A DNA stretch of 64,000 nt from Symsagittifera roscoffensis. Lineage: Eukaryota; Xenacoelomorpha; Acoela; Convolutidae. How positions within the stretch are numbered: position 1 is the stretch's first letter; each line of letters begins with the position of its first letter. The translations under genes were made by a program, and so were the position numbers. The DNA lies in contig NC_087065.1 of NCBI RefSeq assembly GCF_963678635.1, positions 37,163,888 through 37,227,887 of the forward strand, written 5' to 3'. This document shows positions 1 through 11,200 of this stretch, piece by piece. Under the pieces are notes generated by a model that had not been told where the DNA came from, ran no database searches, and was given only the letters and a program-made list of their open reading frames with translations.

Positions 1-176
1 CATCTAAAAGTCCCGACAAAAACGGTTGTCACCTTAACGACTGTCGCTCTATTTGCCGGTCATCATTCGTTTTATTATTTCCGTACACGACTCAAATTGC
101 TAAACCTAATTTTTGATATTATCAGCCTAAAATTCATAACTTTACTAATATTTAAATTACCATAAACTATACGAGA

Positions 177-307
177 CCAATTGAAGGGCATTCGGAGCAT
201 TCTAGGGTTTTTCCTGATACCAGCAATTTTTTTTTAATCTTATACAGCTACATGACTGCTCGTAAATCAAGAAAAATCTTTGAATGCTCCGACTGCCCTT
301 TAATTGG
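177..307. repeat. Hairpin-forming inverted repeat, 42-bp arms
   Basis: The arms at 177-218 and 266-307 are inverted copies of each other, matching at about 36 of 42 positions, separated by a 47-base loop. Both outer ends read CCAATT. This could be a tiny MITE or a transcribed hairpin; the sequence does not decide. No coding sequence overlaps it. Confidence 0.7.
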
Positions 308-1498
308 TGTTTGGCAAAGAAAAAAGTGAACTGTCAATGTCAATTATCAAATGTAAAAGTTTGAGTTAATTAAGGAAATGATATGACCAATTAGATTACT
401 TGATTTCAAATCGGAAAAAGGTTTTGTGATGGATAAAAAATTCTGTTACGCATTCAGCATCATAGCTAAAATCTTCGTTCGCTTAACATTTTGAAGATTT
501 CATCTACTTAGGTTTAAATCGCATATGGATAGAGTGTACTACTCCCACTTTGAATACGTACATTTAAATTTTGATCCTCACTCTCAAATTTTCTTTTGAA
601 AACTCGTCTGAATCACGTGCGGATTTAGGTAGGGGATCCTGAAGTAAGGGCAAATTTTACGGGCGGACTCGACTCCCTGATAACTCAAGCGTCTGAATTA
701 ACAGGAAAACTCACCCAAGCGTGTATATCCTTGAAACAAAAAGTTTGGGCTTAAAAATCACTTTTGTTTTCAATAGAGAAGAAAATTGGAAAAGAAAAGA
801 GTATGAAAAAATACTTAAATCAATTTTTCAAAAAGCCTATTTCCAAATTCTTGCACAGAATGACAATTTTTTATAACGCGCAGTTATTTCTTTCATCAAA
901 AAATTGTACTGCAATTATCGAAACCATGATTTGTTCAAATTAATTTGTATTTTGTTATTGAATGCTTTCCTACCAAGTACTTTGTTGGAATAGAGCCCAC
1001 TTTTTTAAATAGCTGTAAAGCAGTTATCGCCGTAAGTAAAAAAAATGTTTAAAAGCTGTAAAAACTTGGCTGAATTCCTTATTTACAAAAATAAAATGCT
1101 CAAATAATAAAAGGAGCGAACTTCGATCTCGCTCCTTGTAGAGAACACCTACATAAGATGTTTCATTATCGAAAAATGATTAAAATGTCAGGGTTACTTT
1201 CAGAATTATTACCTGCGTGGGGAGGACGTTCTACAGCATGTCATTTAGGGGTGGAGATTCAACGGTTGCTACACTTTTTTTTGAAAAGGCTAATTTTGAT
1301 ATAACTTGTTCGTCAGTTGACTCCTTAGATATAGTGTAATTTAGCCCAAAATAAGTGTTTGTACATCTTGATCTGAAGTCTTAAGATTGATCTTAAGTTA
1401 TGCGTTTTGATCCAGTGGCATGCGCAGAAATTTTCACATTTTTAAGATCGACTAATTAGTTTTTTCGAGCTCTCCGTTAATAATATAAAGACCCTGTT

Positions 1499-1715
1499 TT
1501 GTCAAAAAAAATTTGTTGCGCAGGCAAATTTTTCAAAAAAATACAGGCCAAAAAAGCGTTTTTAGGCACCCTTTTGATAAATTTTGACCAAAAAATTGAG
1601 TTTTTTTTCGGCGCGGGCACCCCCAAAATTAGTTATTTGGGCGCCGTCTGGGCAAAATTTCATACAAAAAACAAGAAATTCATTGAATTATTTAAAAAAG
1701 TATCACATTTTTGGT
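1499..1715 (+). mobile_element. Fragment of the hAT-like GGGGCGGAT element family
   Basis: The stretch shares the internal text of the better preserved element at 58366-58708: an AAAAAGCGTTTTTAGGC segment, a TTTTTTCGGCGCGGGC segment, then an AAAATTAGT segment and a GGCGCC segment. Neither terminal inverted repeat is present, so this is an internal fragment. An ATG-started frame of 72 codons runs through it but is a by-product of the repeat, since related frames appear in the other copies with diverged, stop-containing versions. Confidence 0.6.
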
Positions 1716-1887
1716 AAACTCAGCTAATGTTTTTTCTGCTGAAAAAGTTGATTGAAATGCCTGACCATGTTGCTTGAACTCGGTTGGCTAATATTAGCCA
1801 ATCAAACTCTACCGCATGCTTTTTACCTTAAGATCTAAAGATTTTGATTTCAGGTCGTTTCGTGCAGAAGACTCGTAATTTTTTTTT

Positions 1888-2473
1888 GACTAAAAAAAGC
1901 CAAAGTGAACATTTTTGGGATTAAGTTTTGGCTCCGAAATGCCTCAAATAAATTGCACCATAGTAATTCTGGTAAAATTCTCCGCAACTTTGCCTCTGAT
2001 AATTTTTTGTCTTACGTTAACCCATTGGAACCAGTTCAAAACAAGTATTTTATATATCTAATTATATTCTTGATAACTATCTCTGTAAAATACTTAGAAC
2101 TAACCAATCATGATCCATGACTAAAATCAACAACAATTTATAAGGCTGAAACAATTTATTGAATATATTTAACTTAGAAAGCAATTGCTCTTCCTCTCCT
2201 CTAACCTCGCAAGAAGACTAGTATATACTAGATCTATTGAGACTTGGAAATGTAAGAGTAAGATTAAGATCGGTATTAGACTAAGAAGTTGCACGAACCT
2301 GTCCGGCTGAAAATAAGATAGCGTGACCAACAGACGGTGCACCTCTCTGAAATTACTCCATGAGAAAGCCAACCCGGACTTATACTCACCATTTTTGAAA
2401 AAAAAGTAAAGTGCTTTTTAAAATTCAATTTTTTTTTATATTTTCCGGATAATTTAATTCAACACTACAATTA
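1888..2473 (-). mobile_element. Broken copy of the mariner-type foldback MITE
   Basis: Positions 1888-2035 match the right-arm text of the element at 8758-9487 (AAAAAAAGCCAAA, a TTAATTCTGG-like block and a GTTAACCCA block). Positions 2441-2473 match its outer tip, including TTTTCCGGATAATTTAA and CAACACTA. About 400 unrelated bases lie between, so the copy is interrupted or rearranged. It is strongly diverged. Confidence 0.55.
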
Positions 2474-3305
2474 TCATAAAATTATTTTTAGCCGTGTAAT
2501 TTATTAAGTTAACTAGCAGTCCTCAATTTCTCTTCTGCCGTGTTGTCCGTATATATGTTTATGTCTTTTAGTTTCATTAATTTCCTCGTTTCTTCATTAT
2601 TTTTCTCTTTCTATTGTTCAGCCAGTGCGGAATAGAAATCGTCTCAAAAAAGAAGAATAGAGTGTCTTTCACATACTATGCTTATTGTTGTCGTTAAGTA
2701 CCGCCGTCGACTTAATACAAAGAATTTTTCAGCTGGAATAGTGGCAAACTTTTTTTTTTGCTCAAAACGCAGACTGCGCTCGGTAGCTTTTGATCAGAAA
2801 AAGTGCAGTGACTTATGTTTAATTCAACGCAAACTTGAATTCAATTGATAGCTAATTAAGCATACAATTTTTGCTTGCTTAGCTTTCTGAAAAATATTTA
2901 TAAAATATGCGTGGGTCATCCAGTAGTTGCTTACATTGACTACATTTTTCCCGCGTTCTTTTCTTGCAAATTGTATTGCCGTGGTAAGTAAAAGCGCCGG
3001 TTGATTTAGAAAAATTAGACAAAAGATTAATTTTAATTTAGTCCCAATGCTCTCCATGGCTCCTTTGTTCTATTTTCACGGCTGATATTTTAAAATCAAG
3101 AAACTGCAGCGATTGCAAAATCAAGATTTTTTTTAGACTAGGGGTCGACGGTTCAGCTCTTTTCAGCGGTCGGTTCGAGTCGACTATCTTATTTTCGGTG
3201 CCATTCGATTTCTGAAAAAAAAAATTGAAAATGAATTATAAATCGAAATTGCACATTAAGTTCCAGCTGTTTGAATTTAATAAGGTATTTGGAGTTCCGC
3301 GAGAA

Positions 3306-3477
3306 CTCGCAATAAAAGACATCTCTTAACAAAAGACAACTAGCAAAATTTAAGGAAAGCAAAAGTTTTGAAAATTAATTGAAAATTTCGGTTTAAGGTC
3401 AATTTCTAAATTTCGTATGAAGCTCTACCCTTATAATGTAAGATGTCTTTTAAGCGAGGTGTCTATTATTGCAAGTT
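3306..3477. repeat. Inverted repeat, arms of about 36 bp
   Basis: The text CTCGCAATAAAAGACATCTC at the left is mirrored at about 3441-3477 by an inverted, imperfect copy that ends in TATTATTGCAAG. About 100 bases separate the arms. This fits a small non-autonomous DNA transposon or a hairpin; no target duplication was clear. Confidence 0.5.
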
Positions 3478-5248
3478 ATCATGTGCGATTTTTCAGCATT
3501 ACTTATTAGAGGATAAGCTCGTTTTCTTCTGCTAACCAGGGAGCGGGAAAAAAGTAAATTTTTGGTCGGAAAAAGTTGTTTTAATTTTTTTTATTTGCCA
3601 AAAAAAATTCATAAAAAAGGTGAAAACAAAAACCTTCAACTTTGACTTATAAACGCATAAATCTACATTTTTTTACTCTGTATTTTCTGACGACCCCGCA
3701 GCTTTGCTTCAAAATACTGAAAATTCAACTTTCTAGGATTTTATCCGCGCATGAACGAATTTGGCAGATTTTTTTCATTTCATCACAAATTCCAGTTTTT
3801 GTATCTTTTTTTTGAAAGTGCTGTTTGTAGAGCAAATTAATAAAAAACTAGATGTTTTAGCTCACTTTTTTAACTTGATTACGAGCGAAAAACGTGAAAA
3901 AAAGTATATACTTTTTTTCCGCTCCCTGGTGGTCACGTTTCCTAAAGTCATTTGCTCACTGTTTGTATTTGAAGCTTTTATGCATAAAATTCTTCGAGCG
4001 CTTTCTGCAAGTTTCGGATAGACACATCGATTTGTTATCATTCGTTTTGATTATTCGGTCAACAACAGTCCGAATTGGTAGACCCTTTGAGCACAGCCAG
4101 CTATTGTCAACTTTTGATTGGAGTTCTGATATTCCTTAGATTGCCCTTACTTTATTCCCTCATCAACCCTCTCTTTTATCCTAAACGGGAACAGGCCTGG
4201 TGTTGATTACAAGTGGAGAATATTTTCAGGGTAAATTGGGTAAACTTGATCAGTAGTTTTAATACTTAGTTATAATAATTGAATTTTCAAGAAGCAGTTA
4301 TTACATAACGAAAAAAAATTTTTTTAGCTGCATTATTGAGAGGATTTCAGAAAAGGCAGGTTTGAATTGATTTAGTAATCCCCTAAAAATAGGGAGATAT
4401 ATCGTCTATTAGGTTAGATGAAGGAGCTAGGCCGTTTTTTTTCTGCTGTTCTTTTTTTTATTTTACTGAATAGCTTTCTGCAAATACGCTTTTTTAAAAT
4501 CAAAATAACTAATGCAATTAAATATATTAATGCTGAAGGCGCCGTAGCAGTATGAGTCGTTCTGTCTGTCTACTAATACATATTCACTTTTGGAAGAAAA
4601 ACACGGGTAAAATACCATTTTTTTCTTTGTATGATCGATAGTTTAATTCATTAACTTCAGGTACTTAGTAATTGCCATTGTAATTTTTGATTTTTTTTCG
4701 CAGGAAACAAAATTTTATTATTAGGCTGATAGAAAAGATGACAAGCAAATCTATTTTAGAGCGTAAGATTCGATTCATCACAAATGAAAAAGCGAATTAG
4801 TAATTTTTTTAATTTATTTTATTTGCCTGCTAAAAAATGGCTGATGTTTCACTATTTTTGTCTTTATCAGATTTTGATAAGCTTTCGAGCAATGTGCCTG
4901 TCATTAGGTATATTTTTCTCTAAAAGTACCAATAGAATTCAAATATGATGCTTCTTTATTTAGCACCATTTTTTCATTCGAAGTAATGCCTCAACGTCGC
5001 CATCTTATTAATTTTTACTCAACTGGGCAACTAATTAAGCTTGAAAAGTCCCCTTTTCACAATGCATTCCCTAATATAAAATCTTCGGCCTTGATTTGTT
5101 CGATTTGGTATCAGTTCATCTGATTAGAACAAAGAATAACCTTCCCAGACTCACAGTTTGATCTATTCTATGCTAGTTTTAATCATTTGTTTTCCTGATT
5201 ATTTTAATTTTAATCAAGTTATTCGCTAGTTAAACCCGACCCAAGCAA

Positions 5249-8200
5249 ATGATGAATTCGTCCGGCGGGCTGTCTTCGACCGCGGATCCCAGTGGAAACT
5301 CAACAGATGTACCCGGTGTGCAAGGGCCTATTGAGGTTTTTGTAGTCCAATGGATTATCTGTATATTCGGGCTGGTTGGAAATTTCTTAGTTCTCTACAT
5401 CTACGGGAGAAAAGTACCAAAGGCACCGAGCGAACGCTTCATCATTGCCATCGCACTGACTGACTTCGCGATGAACCTGTGCTTCATTTTGTTCACGGGC
5501 AAACTGCGCTGGTGGAGGCCGGATGGAGATGCACTTCAGTTCTGTCTTCTGTCCAACAGCTGTGAGTCATTTTTCTTTTTACGTTTTTTAAATTCATTTT
5601 ATGACAATACAACTAAGTAGAAATTTTTTGAAATGACGCAAGTAATGATGTTAAATTTAGAAAAATAACGTAGTAAAAACTCTTATATTGGTCTTGGTGA
5701 ATTTTTTTATTCAAGAAAACATAAACTTATGCAAGGAATTTAACTTGGAAGGATCGGTTTACGCAATGAAATTAAATTTTATTCGCTCATGCTCATAATA
5801 TTGCCTGAATTTTTTGTTTAAAGGTTTGAGTTATGCACCGAATAATTCAATGTTTTTTTGCTGAATAGCTATTTTGATAAAACCCTATATTTCCGCAAAA
5901 AGATGGAATCTATAAAAACAACTTGAAATAATTAAAACCTTAATGCTTAATATCTTGTTTCAAAAAATTAAAATTTTAAGAGTTGATTCAAATTATAAAA
6001 CTAAATGGAAATATTTCAAAGCTTTTTTTGCTCAAAGTTTGCTTGAAAAAAATTTGAACTATCGCAACTCAAATCAAGCTATGATGAAAATTTTATTGCT
6101 CATTTGGTTGATTCAATTACTTAGAATTTTTTGCGAGTCGATTTGAGCTATGAACACAATTTGACCTAATTTAATTTTTTTTTGTACACCGGCTAGGTTG
6201 TAAAAAATGGAATATTTAAAAGTTAATTAAATAATAGCTTGCTTCAAAAAACTTAAACCTAAAAATATTTTTTCAAGTTGCGGAAAAAATTGAGTATTTC
6301 AATTTTTTTTCCTCATTAATTTGCTGGAAAATCAATTCAATTATTGTGACTCAATTCAAGCTACATAAACAATCTGAAATGTTTCAATTTTTCTTTGACC
6401 AATAGCTTGCTTGAAACCATTTCAACTAGGGAAGCGATTCAAGCTAAGACCAACCTTTGATATATTTGAAAATTTACTTTCAATTGCTCGATTGAAAGAA
6501 ACTAAACTACCGCGACTCGATTCAAGCTATGGCAATAACTCGATGCAGTTCGCTCATACAACTCAAATTTAATTGGTTGATTAGCTTGCTCTGAAAGTTG
6601 TTACCTTGCTCAAATCGGTTCAGGCTATGAAAACAAAAAATTATGAAAACGAAAAATTTGATCGAGAAATCATGCATAAAAACAATTTGGAACAATTTAA
6701 AGATTTATTCCCCTCAATCTCGCCAAAAAACTTCAACCTTTCGGGAAGCGATTTGTTCTATAAAATAACTTGGTAAATTTCAAAATTTGATTAGCTTGCC
6801 TATAAAATTTATTTTTATTCTGAAACGAGTTGCTCCATGAAATAACTGGACACATTTCAAAGTTGCAACGCGTGAATAGTGTACGCATCAGATCCTAACG
6901 CATCAGATTAATTTCAAAAGTTTTGAAAATCATTTTTTGAATAGCTTGCTTAGAAAGTCATCAACTTTTGCTAAAGGATTTATTCTATCATTTATCTTCA
7001 AAGTTTCACAGGTTTCAAAGCATACATAGCTGGCTTAAAAAAGTATCTCTCTGCATTGCTTGAATAGTTTGCTTAGAAATTCATCGAAGTTTGCAAATCG
7101 TTTCTGGCTTTAATTCAATTACAAAAATTTTTATACAAATAGATTGTATAGCTTCTTAATGATTCAATTTTAATTTTTTCAAAATTGTCAACGCTTGGTT
7201 GGCCTGCGCAGAAAATTTACTTTGCGAATCGATTCACGATTTGTAATAACTTCAAAAATTGCTGTTTAGAATGTCAAAAAAATTTGCGATTCTCTTTACT
7301 TAATCAATATACTCGTGAGCAGCGTAGTGTATTAGTACGAACCTTCATTGTTTTCCAATCTCACTCGCAACTAAAAGTGTTCATTGAAAGTGGAAAGTAT
7401 TCATTATTCGGTGTTCTTTGTTCTTTGCTTTATTTGAGACTAGTGTTGGCGATATTTTAAGCGTCCGTGGTTGATTGGTTAGTACATCAGACTCATATTC
7501 TCTAGGTTGTTGTAGGTCGCAGAGCAGATTCGAGACTTAGCCGATTTTTTCGAGGCTTGTTTCTACATTTTCTTATTGCTCTTTATAAAGCTGCTTTTGT
7601 TGTGTTCTCGCTAGTGTTCTGGAACTGTTTTTTTTCTGCGCAGATTTTTAATGTTGTTTTTAGTGCTGGATTTAGGCCTACATTTTGTAATTTTACTTAT
7701 CTTGACTTCATATTTCCTTCTTCGTTTTTTTTTGTTTCGCTAAAAAAATTCTTTTTCCCTAATTTTTTTTGAACGTTTCAAGATCAATACAATTTTGGCA
7801 CTTTCCTCCGAATTTTTCAAGTTGGTTGTATGTTTACCAATCTGTTTGTTGAAATTTCATTTTTTTTCGTATTGGAAAAATTTTTCACTTTTTGCAAACA
7901 TTTTATTTTTTTTTCCAGAAAATTCTGCTGATTTTCAAAATAGGAGTATCAACTGAAAGACCGCTTATTCTTCTGTGTGCCTGCATACTACCCTAGAGTC
8001 TTTTTTTTTCATTTGACCCTTCTGTCTGCAGCCTTCGAAAATATGCGGGGGAATATTTAACCCATATTTTTGACTTTTTTTCGTTTTCTCGAAAACTACC
8101 TCTCTCAAATATGAGTTTTTGGCTTCAATCATTAAAAACGTTTTGAAAAGGTTTCCTGCATAGGTGTCTTCGACCAAATTCTTTTTGCACTTAAAATTAT

Positions 8201-11200
8201 GGCCCTCGGAATAGTCAAATTTTTGATTTTTGACCGTTTTGTGGATCTTCTCGACTTTTCTCGAAAACTACCCTCTCAAATCTGATATTGTGTGTTCAAT
8301 TAGATAACAGGTAGTGGGAAGCTTAATGAGATAGCAAGTAGTGGGAAGCTCCTCTGCAGTAGCGGACACTACCAAATGTTGTACACAAGCAGTTGTCGCC
8401 CTCTGAAAAATCAAATATATTAAGTACTCTGCCAATCCTGACTTTTTGGGTTAAATTCTCAGAACGGGCTTCGGAAAGTTCATTTGCTTATGCGACTACG
8501 CAGAAATTTTGTTGAATCCAAAAGTTTTGCCCCTCGGAAAAGAAAAAAATTTGATTTTGAGACTGTTTTTGAAAGTTTTTGACTTTTCTCGAAAACTACT
8601 CACCAAGTCTGAGATTTTGGGTTCAATTGAAATTACAGATTATTGAATCCCTTCTGAATAACGTTTATGTTATATTTTTTTCACACAAAAAGCTATGATT
8701 CTCGGAATCGTCAAAATTGTGATTTATTGACCGTTTTTTGACGTTTCTTTCTAACTACAGTGCTGATTTAAATTATCCGGACAAAACGAACATAACTCGA
8801 ATTTTCAAACGCGTTTTTCTCAAATTGGGTTAACATTAGACAAAAAGTGAAGAGAACAAAAGTTGCTTAGAATTTCACCAGAATTAATATGGTGACATTT
8901 GTTCTCGGAAATTCTCTACAAAAAATTTACCCCAAAAATGGGTCAATTTGGCTTTTTTCAATTAATCAAGAATTACGCGGAAACTACTTAGTTAATTGAT
9001 AAGAATTATATCACAGGAAGCCTCTTACGCAGCTCAACAAAGTTTAAGAAGGGTTAAATCTCCAAAAACCAGTATAAATGAAAAAAATTTCACTTGATAG
9101 TCAATAAATGTGATTTTTACTATATAAAACCCAGAATCTCTGTTAAAAAATAAATTTTAAACAATTTGCGCAAATTTTTGGAGATTTAACCCTTCTTAAA
9201 CTTTGTTGAGCTGCGTAAGAGGCTTCCTGTGATATAATTTTCTTATCAATTAACTAAGTAGTTTCCGCGTAATTCTTGATTAATTGAAAAAAGCCAAATT
9301 GACCCATTTTTGGGGTAAATTTTTTGTAGAGAATTTCCGAGAACAAATGGCACCATGTTAATTCTGGTGAAATTCTAAGCAACTTTTGCTCTCTTCACTT
9401 TTTGTCTAATGTTAACCCAATTTGAGAAAAACGCGTTTGAAAATTCAAGTTTTGTTCGTTTTGTCCGGATAATTTAAATCAGCACTGTATTCTGCGAAAT
9501 CTGATATTATTGGCTTACTCAAATGATCAAGTTGACCTTTAAGCAAGTCAAAATTTTGAAACTTTGACAGTTTTTTTGGAAAATTTTTGGCTTCATGCGA
9601 AAGTTACCGGGCCAATTTTTGGGTTGTGTTAAATCGAGAAACCCGGCTTTCGAAATCTTAAGCGGCCATAATCTGCTTTTTGCAGAAAACCGTTGTGGAT
9701 TGTGGAAAATCTTGGGAAAATAGATTTTTTACTCATCTGACTTCTTTTACTAGAGAAACAACTAATGTTTTAGGCGAAGTCCAATTTTTGAAATCAAAAA
9801 CTCATTCAATATTTAACACGTACCTCCAGCTTTACCTGGGCCTGTGGTTGTTTTTTTTATCGAGACTTACGAAAAATTTGGTTCACCTAGTTTTTCTCAA
9901 CTAAAAAAGTTTCTTTCGAATGTTTTTTTCTATGTTTGTATTGTATCACAAGTGGTGCGAAGCTCCGCTTCGCCTGTGTTCAAAACGTTCTTTTGCTGGC
10001 AAAAATTTTGCGAACCGTTTACAATTTAATTACTTTGAATTATTCCAAAGATCTTGTCTGGCTCAGAACAACCAAATTTTTGCGAGCCGATTGATTAACG
10101 GGGGCGGAGTTTAGTGAAAAACCTTAAAATCTTGGAACATCTCAACATCAGGGAATGGGGTAACTAGCCTGTGTCTAAATTCACCAAATGTGACTGAATA
10201 AGGTTCTTTCATCGTTGGCACCTTTGAAGTACATTAATGACTTACGGCTTCATTTCGATATGAAGCGAATCGAGACATTAGCACAAAAGGAGCAACCATA
10301 ATTAGATAGTATCGCATCAGAGTTTCAGCTACGGTTCTGCTTCTGTGCGGGAGTCCTTTATAATTGAAGGTCAGAATGATGGAAAGACTATCAAAATTGT
10401 ATGTTTACGCTTGCGATTAGCACATGTTAATAAATCGGAACATAGACTTTTTTCGGGTTAACAGCTTGTTTAAAAATCACTTGAACCTATTGTAGGCTCG
10501 GTTTTTTATAAATTTTTTCTTGATTTCTTTGACACATTTGGCCCAAACGTAAGAATTTTTGTTCATTGACGCTTTTCCAACTGTCTGTTGGCTATGTTTT
10601 TTCTAAAACTTTATTCGACGTCAATAGTTTCGGCTTCCGTTTTATCGGCTAAGTGATCTAAATTTGTGTCGTTTGAAGGGAACCATAATTTTTACGCCCC
10701 ACATCCTCCAGAAACACAGAAAAATTAATCTTTAATTTTTATATCTTCATTACAGCTCAAATTTGTTCATGACAACAATTTTGTTTTCGACTCAACCGTA
10801 GCTTACGTAAATTCGTCAGATTAGTTGCCGCTCGATAACCGATTCTGATCTCTTGTTTTTTTCCGGCGATTGCTTTGCCGGACGTGTTTTCCTTAAATTG
10901 AAGATCATTCGAGACAAAATTGTCAAATTTTTGTAATAGTGCTTTTATCAACATTGTTTTGTCATTTTTTTTTCAAATCGGCTTAGAGGCTTTCTTTTCA
11001 GTTTTTGTCTAGTTTGTACCGATATTTTTCTGTAGTTTTGCTTGGCGTGCGATGCTCCGGTTCACTTCTGTCAAGTGCGAATTAGAGCAGTCACGTCAAA
11101 ATTGGCTCTTTCTCCTCTGCATCATCTCACACGAGCATCAATTTAATTGTGTAACGAGTCGCTTAACAAGGTTAATTATGAAGTCCAAATATGTTTTCAT

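Larger units (their letters stand above)
1..5248. other. Gene-free upstream region
   Basis: No open reading frame here resembles a known protein. The stretch is AT-rich with many homopolymer T and A runs. The recognisable contents are small inverted repeats near 177-307 and 3306-3477, a hAT-like fragment near 1499-1715 and pieces of a mariner-type foldback at 1888-2473, each listed separately. The promoter of the downstream GPCR gene presumably lies in the last part, but I see no convincing TATA box or other core element that I could place. Confidence 0.6.
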
